From contig DEYT01000007.1 of NCBI GenBank assembly GCA_002364975.1, forward strand, positions 1 through 5,637: a stretch of 5,637 nucleotides of DNA, written 5' to 3'. This document shows positions 1-5,637 of the stretch, piece after piece. Source of the stretch: Opitutia bacterium UBA3151. Lineage in GTDB: Bacteria; Verrucomicrobiota; Verrucomicrobiia; Opitutales; Seribacteraceae. How positions within the stretch are numbered: position 1 is the stretch's first letter; each line of letters starts with the position of its first letter. A program made the translations under genes and the position numbers. The notes under the pieces were generated by a model. The model was not told the DNA's origin. It was given only the letters and a program-made list of their open reading frames with translations, and did no database searches.

Positions 1-392
1 TAAGACAATGCCTCTTGGGGCGTGACATTTTTGCAAGGTCGACCAATAACCACTCCTAATTCACCTTCAAAATCAACTTTATCGCTCCTTAAAAATCTGG
101 GGAGAACAATGGGATCTCCAGGGTTTTGAATAGAAGTCGACGCTTTCATGAAAACCATGGGGTGATCTGGAATTTCCACCCCAGTTTCCTCCGCATGACT
201 TCGATAATTTAAGCCGATTGCATAAATGCAGCGAAAATCAATCGGGGTTAAGAACTGAAAAGGAGTAATCCGCTGATCTGTGGATTCAAAATCACCATCC
301 TCTTTCTTAACAATCAAGTAAGTTTGACCTTGTTCGTCAAATCGACCAAAGCCCATACTACCAGCTTGGTCAAGGTAGCGAAAAATCCTCAC
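1..392 (-). CDS. Fumarylacetoacetate hydrolase family protein, N-terminal part (3' end outside window)
   Basis: The first 130 residues are visible; the C-terminal part lies beyond base 1. The family (FAH fold) contains metal-dependent cytosolic hydrolases, decarboxylases and isomerases acting on 2-keto or acylpyruvate-type acids. Seen in the sequence: a short N-terminal domain beginning RIFRYLDQAG, then the family signature GLNYRSHAEE at residues 60-69 with His66, a segment VFMKASTSI at 80-88, and VDFEGELGVVIG at 106-117. Glu109 and Glu111 sit where two of the three metal ligands are expected; the third (an Asp) should lie outside the window. The start is a GTG whose last two bases belong to the TGA stop of purS (GTGA overlap), and the frame has no earlier start nearby. 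The overlap suggests translational coupling to purS. The exact substrate cannot be told; this family is very often over-annotated as 2-hydroxyhepta-2,4-diene-1,7-dioate isomerase. Family call sure, specific function unknown. Confidence 0.9.
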   Translation of the reverse strand, partial: MRIFRYLDQAGSMGFGRFDEQGQTYLIVKKEDGDFESTDQRITPFQFLTPIDFRCIYAIGLNYRSHAEETGVEIPDHPMVFMKASTSIQNPGDPIVLPRFLRSDKVDFEGELGVVIGRPCKNVTPQEALS

Positions 393-634
393 TCCTGCAA
401 GATTTCGTAGTGATAATCCTCAATCACAGGATTACTCATCAACCCGTCACACAATTGATCGATGGTAGCTCTCGTTTCCGGTGTGTCATCCGCATCCATC
501 TCAAAGCTTATGGTTTTTCCCACACGGACACCCAGAACCGTTGCGTGGCCCAAGCTTTTAATCGCTTGCTCTACCGCGGCGCCTTGTGGATCCAAAACCG
601 TAGCTTTGGGAGATACATATACCATAACCTTCAC
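389..634 (-). CDS. purS: Phosphoribosylformylglycinamidine synthase subunit PurS
   Basis: PurS is the small cytosolic subunit of the three-part FGAM synthase (PurS, PurQ, PurL), which makes formylglycinamidine ribonucleotide from FGAR, glutamine and ATP in de novo purine synthesis. PurS bridges the glutaminase and synthetase subunits and has no active site of its own. The 81-residue length is normal for the family. Diagnostic stretches are KVMVYVSPKATVLDPQG at residues 2-18, VRVGKTISFEM at 37-47 and NPVIEDYHYEI at 68-78, which closely resemble Bacillus PurS (KVKVYVSLKESVLDPQG, VIEDYRYEV, from memory). The start is GTG; it aligns with the usual start, although the nearest purine-rich stretch (AAGGA) lies about 15 nt upstream, rather far. 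The stop overlaps the start of an FAH-family hydrolase instead of leading into purQ, which is the common arrangement. An intrinsic hairpin upstream may separate it from xerD. Identification is secure. Confidence 0.95.
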   Translation of the reverse strand: MKVMVYVSPKATVLDPQGAAVEQAIKSLGHATVLGVRVGKTISFEMDADDTPETRATIDQLCDGLMSNPVIEDYHYEILQE

Positions 635-675
635 AGCAACTTGTATGAATCCTTGATCTCCAATTGTTTCAATAA

Positions 676-707
676 AATTTTGCGCACGTTAGGAAATACG
701 CAAAATT
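676..707 (-). terminator. Possible weak intrinsic terminator after xerD
   Basis: A perfect 9-bp inverted repeat, AATTTTGCG at 676-684 and CGCAAAATT at 699-707, encloses a 14-nt loop. It starts 8 bp after the xerD stop codon. Reading on the minus strand, the stem ends in a short T-rich run (AATTTTATT, including stem bases). The position between xerD and purS fits a terminator. The stem is AT-rich with only three G-C pairs and the T-run is interrupted, so termination could be partial. Seen directly: the repeat. Inferred: the function. Confidence 0.45.
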
Positions 708-714
708 ATTTACT

Positions 715-1674
715 CTACGAATTGGACAAAGGATGAAAATTTGCATGCTCATCCAACAACCTCTCTGCCTCTACTTGGGTATAAATCTGGGTCGTCCCAA
801 CATCCGCATGCCCAAGCATTTCCTGAACCGACCGAATGTCCGCCCCGCCCATCAGTAAATGAGTGGCAAATGAATGACGCAACCCATGTGGGCTCACATT
901 TTTCTCAATCCCTGCCTTTCGGGCATAATCCTTTACAAGAACCCAGATCATCTTTCGGGAAATTACTTTACCGCGAATACTTAAAAAAAGTTCACCTCCG
1001 GTTCCATCTTTAACCAAAAAAGGACGGCCCCCATGCAAATAATTCTCAACCGCACGGGCCGCATGCCGCCCAAGCGGTACAACTCTTTCCTTGGAACCTT
1101 TCCCAAAAACGCGAGCAAATCCCTCTTTGGTATCAATTGAATTCATGAGTAGGCTACCAATTTCAGAAACCCGCAACCCACTCCCATACATGAGCTCAAA
1201 GAGAGCCCGATCTCTTTTCCCAAGGGGAGTATTTAAATCGGGAGCTTCCAGAAAGCTTTCCATTTCATCAATGCTTAAACTATCTGGTAAATGCCTCGCT
1301 TTTCTAGGATTCACCAACAACTCAGTGAAGTCTTTATTTAGCTTATTTTCGCCTTTCAAAAACTTGGCAAGCATTCGCACTGCCGATAATTTTCGGGATA
1401 AACTAGTAGCTACATATTCTTGCTCTGTTAGCGAAGATAACCAAGCGGAGAGATTTTCGATACCCACTTTTTGCCAATCTGAAATTCCTTGGGTTTTTAA
1501 ATGTAGGGAACATTGGATTAAGTCCCTCTCATAGGAATTCACGGTGTTAGGCGACAACCCCTTTTCTAACTGAACCCAAACCAGGAAAGAACTAATTTCG
1601 GGTTCAAAGGAAGGGGGCGGTTCTGGAGCATTTTCTCCCTGCTTCCTTCGCTTGACCTTGCTCTTTGCCCCCAT
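715..1674 (-). CDS. xerD: Tyrosine site-specific recombinase, XerD-like
   Basis: The cytosolic recombinase of the Xer pair normally resolves chromosome dimers at dif during cell division. The 319-residue protein has an N-terminal SAM-like DNA-binding domain (about 25-115, with FLVWVQLEKGLSPNTVNSYERDL near 30-52) and a C-terminal catalytic domain (about 130-305). The full catalytic set is visible: Arg168 in GSGLRVSE, Lys192 in GKGSKERVVPLG, His263 and Arg266 in SPHGLRHSFATHLL, His289 in MLGHADVG and nucleophile Tyr298 in TTQIYTQV. Spacings match E. coli XerD nearly exactly. The C-terminus (TQVEAERLLDEHANFHP) is more like XerD than XerC. A basic, proline-rich N-terminal tail of about 25 residues (KSKVKRRKQ then EPPP) makes it slightly longer than E. 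coli XerD (298). The ATG start has a purine-rich AGAGGAGA directly before it. It follows the lytic transglycosylase gene by 24 bp, so they probably share a transcript. No integrase-type neighbours or attachment repeats are seen, so a housekeeping role is favoured over a mobile-element integrase. Confidence 0.92.
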   Translation of the reverse strand: MGAKSKVKRRKQGENAPEPPPSFEPEISSFLVWVQLEKGLSPNTVNSYERDLIQCSLHLKTQGISDWQKVGIENLSAWLSSLTEQEYVATSLSRKLSAVRMLAKFLKGENKLNKDFTELLVNPRKARHLPDSLSIDEMESFLEAPDLNTPLGKRDRALFELMYGSGLRVSEIGSLLMNSIDTKEGFARVFGKGSKERVVPLGRHAARAVENYLHGGRPFLVKDGTGGELFLSIRGKVISRKMIWVLVKDYARKAGIEKNVSPHGLRHSFATHLLMGGADIRSVQEMLGHADVGTTQIYTQVEAERLLDEHANFHPLSNS

Positions 1675-1682
1675 TCTCCTCT
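1675..1682 (-). promoter_or_regulatory. Shine-Dalgarno sequence of xerD
   Basis: AGAGGAGA lies immediately upstream of the xerD ATG, within the 24-bp gap after the transglycosylase gene and preceded by an A-run. It is the clearest ribosome binding site in the window, although the spacing to ATG is short (about 1 to 3 nt depending on pairing). It supports the start at 1674; the next in-frame Met is about residue 101, inside the DNA-binding domain. Confidence 0.55.
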
Positions 1683-1698
1683 TTTTTCTATCGAAAAA

Positions 1699-2223
1699 TT
1701 AATCGCTTGGAGTTTTTACCGGTGCAAGCTCGCCGGCAAAAAGCTTACGATAAATTCGATTTACTGGAGTTTTAAGTCGACTCACCATGAACTTTTCTTT
1801 TCTTAAAGCCCCATATCCATATCGATAACTTGCTGCCAGCCTTGGGTAGGAAAACAAACCTTGGCTACCGAGCATCCCCCTCAAGCGGTGTAGGTACAAC
1901 ATCCCGACTTCCACATTGGTCTCCCATTCAAAAGCTTGCCGATAATGAAGCTTAGTAACATCAGACCATGCCGCTTCGGTTAACTGCATCATACCCCTAG
2001 CCACCGATGATTCCGCATTGGCGTTTAAACTACTCTCCGCATGACAAACCGCATAAACAAAAGACGGCTCCAAACCAAGGACGGGGGCCTCCTTTTTGAT
2101 CTTATCCCAAACTTTACCACCCGAAATATAATGGGCATTACCATCGATCAAATTACAACCACTGGGAAGAATGAATACCACTCCCAGACCTAAAAATTGA
2201 AGCCATCCAAAAAACTTACCCAT
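1699..2223 (-). CDS. Short membrane-anchored lytic transglycosylase (SLT family 1)
   Basis: Predicted peptidoglycan lytic transglycosylase, which cleaves the MurNAc-GlcNAc bond of the wall on the outer side of the inner membrane. Numbering here counts from a GTG at 2226; I prefer the ATG directly after it because AGGTG precedes it, and both give nearly the same protein (174 or 175 residues). Residues 4-20 form a signal segment (KFFGWLQFLGLGVVFIL) followed by PSGC with Cys24, a possible lipidation site; Pro at the -3 position is not canonical, so an uncleaved anchor is also possible. The SLT domain follows at about 45-150: catalytic Glu64 in CHAESSLNANAESS, then ARGMMQLTEAAW at 76-87, and AASYRYGYGAL at 131-141, where the usual aaYNaG motif has Tyr-Arg-Tyr instead of Tyr-Asn-Ala. 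It is a minimal enzyme with no LysM or other wall-binding domain. It stands 24 bp upstream of xerD and about 100 bp after the antiporter operon. Substrate preference and activity cannot be told from sequence. Confidence 0.85.
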   Translation of the reverse strand: MGKFFGWLQFLGLGVVFILPSGCNLIDGNAHYISGGKVWDKIKKEAPVLGLEPSFVYAVCHAESSLNANAESSVARGMMQLTEAAWSDVTKLHYRQAFEWETNVEVGMLYLHRLRGMLGSQGLFSYPRLAASYRYGYGALRKEKFMVSRLKTPVNRIYRKLFAGELAPVKTPSD

Positions 2224-2325
2224 CACCTGGACTAATCAAGCAGTGGAGCATAGAGGTGGCAAGAATCAATCCATGCTAAGCAAGCTTGTTACCACATTTA
2301 GAAACAAGATTCTCAGGAATAGCAG

Positions 2326-4143
2326 TTAAGCCAGTACCAAAAAGGCCACCAGGAAAACCAGCCCAAAAAAGGCGGTCAAACCCACCGGATGAAGCCCCAG
2401 CCCCGCCCGCTTGCTTATCCTTGCTTTGGTCTTTTGTTTACTATCTTTTCCAAGGAGCCCAATCTCATGCAGGGGACTGGCTATGAAACTAAGGACATGG
2501 ACTTGTCCAGCCTTGGTGAAGGTATTCACCTTATGAACAATTCCCTCGATGAAGGCACGATGAGAGAAATCGTTCAGGCCATTCCAGAAACTACTCATAG
2601 AGAGCATAAATCCCCGGCCTATTTTTCGGTATGCCCAATCAGCATCCAGATTAATCGATGGAACTTCCGGTGGATATTTGCTCCACAAGTTGAGCAATGT
2701 AAAGGCAAGTGCGGAGAACAATAAAATTTCGATTTGGGTAATTACATGGGTTGCATCATAGGGGTGATATCCCGTGGCACCGTTGGGGAGCATCTCATAC
2801 AACCATTGAGGATTACAGCCCAGGAAAATACAAAGGAAAGAGGAAATGCCCATGGCGATTAACATATTAATCGGAGCTTCCTTGGGTCGCATCCCTGAAT
2901 CAGAAGCAAAAAAGGCGAAGAAAGGAATCTTGATTCCAGCATGGTTGATCACACCAACCGAAGCGAAAAGCAAGCATAACCAAATCGCCACATGTCCATT
3001 TTGAGCCGCCTCAGTTATGATGATAGATTTACTTACAAACCCACTGAACAGTGGAAAGGCAGAGCTGGAAGCTGCACCTACAATACAGAACCCAGTAGTC
3101 CATGGCATGGACTTGTACAGACCTCCTAGATGAGACCCGCGAATTTCTCCGGTACGGAAAAGCACCGCCCCCATACTCATAAAGAGCAACCCCTTGTATA
3201 ATACATGGGTAAAAGCATGAGCAATCGCACCATCGATAGCCAGTTCCGTTCCAATTCCAATCCCAATAACCATAAACCCAATTTGATTGATCTTACTGTA
3301 GCAAAGTACTCGTCTCAGATCATTTTCGATCACCGCGTAAAATATTGGAAACATTACCATAACCCCACCAATTGTGATCAGAATTTCCGCTCCGGGAAAC
3401 AAACGGGCCAACATACAAACTGCACACTTCGTAGTAAAAGCACACAACCAGACCGGCCCCGTATGGGTAGCCTCCGAGTAGCCATCTTTCAGCCAAGTAT
3501 GTAAACCCGGAAATGCGGCTTTGATTCCAATTGCTAATAAAATGAGTATTGCCCCAAAATCTCCTGCCTCCAAGGCTTCGGTCAGGGGAGCCAGGGAAAA
3601 AGCAAAGGCACCTTCCCCATGATAACGAATCAGAATTCCCGCTAAAAGAATAAGACCAGACGAGACATGGAAAAACAAATAACGAAAACCCGACTCCTCC
3701 GCCTCCTTGGTCTTCCGACCCCAAATTTGAAAGACTGAGGTGATAGCCAAGGCTTCCCACCATAAAAATAAGGAGAGTAAATCGCCTGCAAATGCTACCC
3801 CTACCGCGCTGGCTGCATAGATCAAAGCCATCGATATCTGCCATGGATCACGAATGTGAAAGGAATAAATACCAGCAACTAAAGCAGCTACATGGAAAAG
3901 GTACCCAAAGAGCTTTGCTTGCTGATCAACCGCAGCCCCAATAATTTCATACCCAAAAAGGGAAAGATAAGAAACACTCCCGAGTTCCAGAGTGTAAACA
4001 TGCCAGAATCCAAGGACGGGAGCGACCACCAAGGCAATGGAAGCGGAACGCCCCCGTAGAATCGCTGCAACCAAGCCACCCAGCAGTAAGACCGTCGCTG
4101 GATGAGCTCCTATTTCCATACTACTTGCTGCCAGAATGCTCAT
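2326..4143 (-). CDS. Divergent MrpD/NuoN-like antiporter subunit (proton_antipo_M family)
   Basis: A 605-residue polytopic inner-membrane protein of the family shared by Mrp Na+/H+ antiporter subunits and complex I subunits NuoL/M/N, which move cations across the membrane. Expected charged residues are present: Glu130 in LWWEALA (helix 5 Glu), Lys208 in IGIKAAFPGLHTWL (helix 7 Lys), Lys239 in AFTTKCAV (helix 8 Lys), His313 and Lys317 in FTHVLYKGLLF, and Lys372 in SGFVSKSIII. NDLRRVLCYSKINQIGFM at 274-291 is a family hallmark. The motif that usually reads APTPVSALLHA is replaced by ATHTGPVWLCAF at 225-236. After the core, residues about 490-585 form a mostly hydrophilic extension (PPEVPSINLDADWAYRK, then a basic stretch KQKTKARISKR), ending in one more hydrophobic helix at 586-604. 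The start lies 1 nt after the stop of the 104-residue gene, with no clear ribosome binding site, implying translational coupling. I recall similar proteins labelled Na+/H+ antiporter subunit D in alphaproteobacterial mrp-like clusters. Transported ion unknown. Confidence 0.88.
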   Translation of the reverse strand: MSILAASSMEIGAHPATVLLLGGLVAAILRGRSASIALVVAPVLGFWHVYTLELGSVSYLSLFGYEIIGAAVDQQAKLFGYLFHVAALVAGIYSFHIRDPWQISMALIYAASAVGVAFAGDLLSLFLWWEALAITSVFQIWGRKTKEAEESGFRYLFFHVSSGLILLAGILIRYHGEGAFAFSLAPLTEALEAGDFGAILILLAIGIKAAFPGLHTWLKDGYSEATHTGPVWLCAFTTKCAVCMLARLFPGAEILITIGGVMVMFPIFYAVIENDLRRVLCYSKINQIGFMVIGIGIGTELAIDGAIAHAFTHVLYKGLLFMSMGAVLFRTGEIRGSHLGGLYKSMPWTTGFCIVGAASSSAFPLFSGFVSKSIIITEAAQNGHVAIWLCLLFASVGVINHAGIKIPFFAFFASDSGMRPKEAPINMLIAMGISSFLCIFLGCNPQWLYEMLPNGATGYHPYDATHVITQIEILLFSALAFTLLNLWSKYPPEVPSINLDADWAYRKIGRGFMLSMSSFWNGLNDFSHRAFIEGIVHKVNTFTKAGQVHVLSFIASPLHEIGLLGKDSKQKTKARISKRAGLGLHPVGLTAFFGLVFLVAFLVLA

Positions 4144-4144
4144 C

Positions 4145-4459
4145 TTATTTATTCCAATAATCTTCTTCGCGCATCAAAATATTACTTCCCTTCCAACTTC
4201 GCATTAATTTGGATACATAAACCAACCCCACGAAGGCAAGAAAACCATAAATTCCGTAAAACATGGGTAAAGTTTCAAGGGTATGCAAACTGACATCCTC
4301 TTTAAAGATTGCATGCTTATGCCAAAACAAACTGAATATTATATCGATTCCAATAACCAAACCGCAAAGCCAGTATAATCCGCGGATCAATTTTTTTACA
4401 TTTGCTGGATCATCCAGCCAATGTCTACTTTCTTTTTTCTTCTTTTTTGAGATTTTCAT
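4145..4459 (-). CDS. Small two-helix membrane protein of the antiporter operon
   Basis: A 104-residue protein without a named family that I can identify. It has a very basic N-terminus (MKISKKKKKESR), a DDPANVKKLIRGLYWL segment at 16-31, a first predicted membrane helix at about 25-45, the short loop HKH at 47-49, a second helix at about 66-84 containing FYGIYGFLAFVGLV, and a polar tail ending REEDYWNK. The positive N-terminus and the Lys/Arg-rich segment after helix 2 (KLMRSWKG) suggest both ends face the cytoplasm. It sits between two antiporter subunit genes, 17 nt after one and 1 nt before the next, so it very likely is an accessory or assembly subunit of the same complex. I recall comparable small proteins (DP-N start, HKH loop, FY-YGF second helix, ending in a short acidic-tyrosine tail) between MrpD-like genes in alphaproteobacteria; this needs a search. 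A possible ribosome site AGGA lies about 12 nt before the ATG. Real gene: quite sure; function: inferred from position. Confidence 0.85.
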   Translation of the reverse strand: MKISKKKKKESRHWLDDPANVKKLIRGLYWLCGLVIGIDIIFSLFWHKHAIFKEDVSLHTLETLPMFYGIYGFLAFVGLVYVSKLMRSWKGSNILMREEDYWNK

Positions 4460-4476
4460 CTGATTGGGATTTCCTA

Positions 4477-5637
4477 TTATTTGATAATACCTGCAAGCTT
4501 AAGCAAGGGACCGGAAAGGAAGAAAAGCATAAAGCAACCAAGGGCAGTCAAGGCAAGGGGAACGACGCAAGCCCAGGGTGCTTCTTTGATTCGGCTCAGT
4601 TCGCTCTCGGTTTCATGGTTTCGGAAAAAAGCGGTAACCGCCACAGGCAAGAGATAAAAAACATTTAGCAGTGAGCTTATCAAAAGGACGATAACCACCC
4701 ATACCGCATCCCGGTCCAATGCACCCAGAGCAAGATACCACTTACTCACAAAACCACCAAGTGGGGGTAATCCAATCACGCTAAGGGACCCAATCATGAA
4801 AGCAATCATGGTAATCGGCATTTTCCGCCCAAGACCACGAAGTTCACTGACATACTTCTTTCCGCTCGCCACAAAGATCGCACCGGCACAGAAGAAAAGA
4901 GTAATCTTTCCACAAGCATGCATCGCAATGTGAAGAACGGAACCCCCCATACCTTGCTCGGTTGCCAAAGTAGCCCCAAGGATCACATATCCAAGTTGTC
5001 CAATGGTAGAGAATGCAAGGCGTCTTTTTAAATTGTCTTGAGAAAGGGCAATCAGGGAAGAAATCAGGATGGTGGCAGATGCAATCACCATCATCCATTC
5101 CTCTCCATCTAAATTGGATAGTACTTCAACACCAAAAATATCCGCATACACCCGGTATACACAAAACACCCCAACCTTGACCACCGCAACCGCATGCAAC
5201 AAAGCAGAAACGGGAGTTGGTGCCACCATGGCTCCGGGCAGCCAAGAATGCAAGGGCATCAAACCCGCCTTAGCAAAGCCAAAGGTAAACAAAGCAAGAA
5301 GAACGATTTGAGTAGTGTCCGAGAAGAGATCCATCTTTCCAGTATCCGCCATGAAGTCCATGGCTACCTGCCCACCATCCAGCGATACAAAGCACCAACT
5401 CAGGGCTGGCAAAAGCAAGCAAAGCGAAGTAAACAGCAGATATCCCAAATAAGTCCGCCCTCCCGTTCTCGCATTCTTGTCCTGCATATGGGTAACCAAA
5501 GGAAAGGTGGAGACCGATAGCATTTCATAGAAGAAGTAAATGGTGAGTAGATTCGCTGAAAAAGCCACTCCCATGGTTGCTGAAAGAGAAAGGGCGAAAT
5601 AAGAATAAAACCTGGTTTGTGCATGTTCATGGAGTCC
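4477..5637 (-). CDS. MrpD/NuoN-like antiporter subunit, N-terminus outside window
   Basis: The last 386 residues of a polytopic inner-membrane cation/proton antiporter subunit. The open frame continues through the window edge (it starts GLHEHAQTRFYSYFALSLSAT before the internal Met at 5574), so that Met is not the true start. Counting from it: Glu17 in FFYEMLS is the conserved helix 5 Glu; Lys102 in GFAKAGLMPLHSWLPGAM the helix 7 Lys; APTPVSALLHAVAVVKVG at 118-135 holds His127 and Lys133; DNLKRRLAFSTIGQLGYV at 180-197, HIAMHACGKITLFF at 215-228 and GLPPLGGFVSKWYLA at 268-282 (Lys278) are all classical. It is therefore a fully canonical D-type subunit, unlike the 605-residue paralogue downstream. 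Full family length is about 480-500 residues, so roughly 100 are missing here. The other mrp genes (A/B, C, E, F, G) would be expected further right. A NuoN or hydrogenase-type subunit is the alternative, since these families share the fold; the Mrp-like assignment rests on the neighbours and on similarity recalled from memory. Confidence 0.9.
   Translation of the reverse strand, partial: GLHEHAQTRFYSYFALSLSATMGVAFSANLLTIYFFYEMLSVSTFPLVTHMQDKNARTGGRTYLGYLLFTSLCLLLPALSWCFVSLDGGQVAMDFMADTGKMDLFSDTTQIVLLALFTFGFAKAGLMPLHSWLPGAMVAPTPVSALLHAVAVVKVGVFCVYRVYADIFGVEVLSNLDGEEWMMVIASATILISSLIALSQDNLKRRLAFSTIGQLGYVILGATLATEQGMGGSVLHIAMHACGKITLFFCAGAIFVASGKKYVSELRGLGRKMPITMIAFMIGSLSVIGLPPLGGFVSKWYLALGALDRDAVWVVIVLLISSLLNVFYLLPVAVTAFFRNHETESELSRIKEAPWACVVPLALTALGCFMLFFLSGPLLKLAGIIK

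Noticed and set aside
642..672. TTGAAA as a -35 box of a purS promoter
   Set aside because: No acceptable -10 hexamer is found 16-18 bp downstream; purS may be read through from xerD or start inside the end of xerD.
410..736. Plus-strand open frame of 108 codons opposite purS and the xerD end
   Set aside because: It is antisense to a confidently identified gene, and its product has no domain-like pattern.
1091..1534. Plus-strand open frame of 147 codons opposite xerD
   Set aside because: It lies fully inside a recombinase gene with all catalytic residues; composition looks like a mirror of that gene.
2285..2308. Inverted repeat CTTGTT / AACAAG with a 12-nt loop in the gap after the antiporter operon
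   Set aside because: The stem has only 6 bp and no T-run follows on the minus strand, so it does not qualify as a terminator. I see no convincing promoter in the 2227-2325 gap either.
3320..3844. Minus-strand open frame of 174 codons in another frame of the 605-residue antiporter gene
   Set aside because: The main frame encodes conserved family motifs throughout this stretch; the alternative product is a low-complexity Gly/Ser-rich shadow.
4430..4456. Slippery heptamer A AAA AAG in the correct frame in the lysine run of the small protein, a possible -1 frameshift site
   Set aside because: A -1 shift meets a stop codon after about five codons and gives only a short peptide; the run is explained by the basic N-terminus.
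2326..5637. Canonical respiratory complex I (nuo) operon
   Set aside because: No quinone-site, Fe-S or NADH-binding subunit is visible, and the small two-helix gene does not match NuoK, NuoJ or NuoA in motif. The region to the right could still change this view.

Overview
All seven genes seen in this window lie on the minus strand, so the window reads biologically from right to left. Base composition is moderate, with no obvious tRNA, rRNA, CRISPR or transposon. No taxonomic marker gene is present. The style (mid-range GC, Xer recombinase, short lytic transglycosylase, three-subunit type PurS, Mrp-like ion pump) fits an environmental Gram-negative bacterium. A marine Verrucomicrobiota member is my weak guess, and an alphaproteobacterium-like transfer of the ion-pump genes is also conceivable.

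Right part (5637 to 2326): a tightly packed membrane-complex operon. It holds the C-terminal part of an MrpD/NuoN-like proton-translocating antiporter subunit (cut by the window edge), a 104-residue protein with two predicted membrane helices, and a second, divergent 605-residue antiporter-like subunit. The gaps are 17 nt and 1 nt, so these three are almost certainly co-transcribed and probably assemble together. Both large proteins keep the charged membrane residues used for ion movement in complex I and Mrp antiporters. No canonical nuo gene is visible, so an Mrp-type complex with more than one D-like subunit is the best reading.

Middle part (2226 to 715): after about 100 bp without a gene comes a short membrane-anchored family 1 lytic transglycosylase (peptidoglycan cleavage). 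It is followed 24 bp later by a complete XerD-like tyrosine recombinase with all six catalytic residues. These two are probably one transcription unit, with a possible weak intrinsic terminator at 676-707.

Left part (634 to 1): purS, the small subunit of phosphoribosylformylglycinamidine synthase (purine synthesis). Its stop codon overlaps the GTG start of a fumarylacetoacetate hydrolase family enzyme that runs out of the window. PurS is not followed by purQ or purL, which is unusual.

The points most worth attention are the multi-D-subunit ion pump with its small partner protein, the purS/FAH-hydrolase coupling, and the altered motifs in the 605-residue antiporter subunit and in the transglycosylase.
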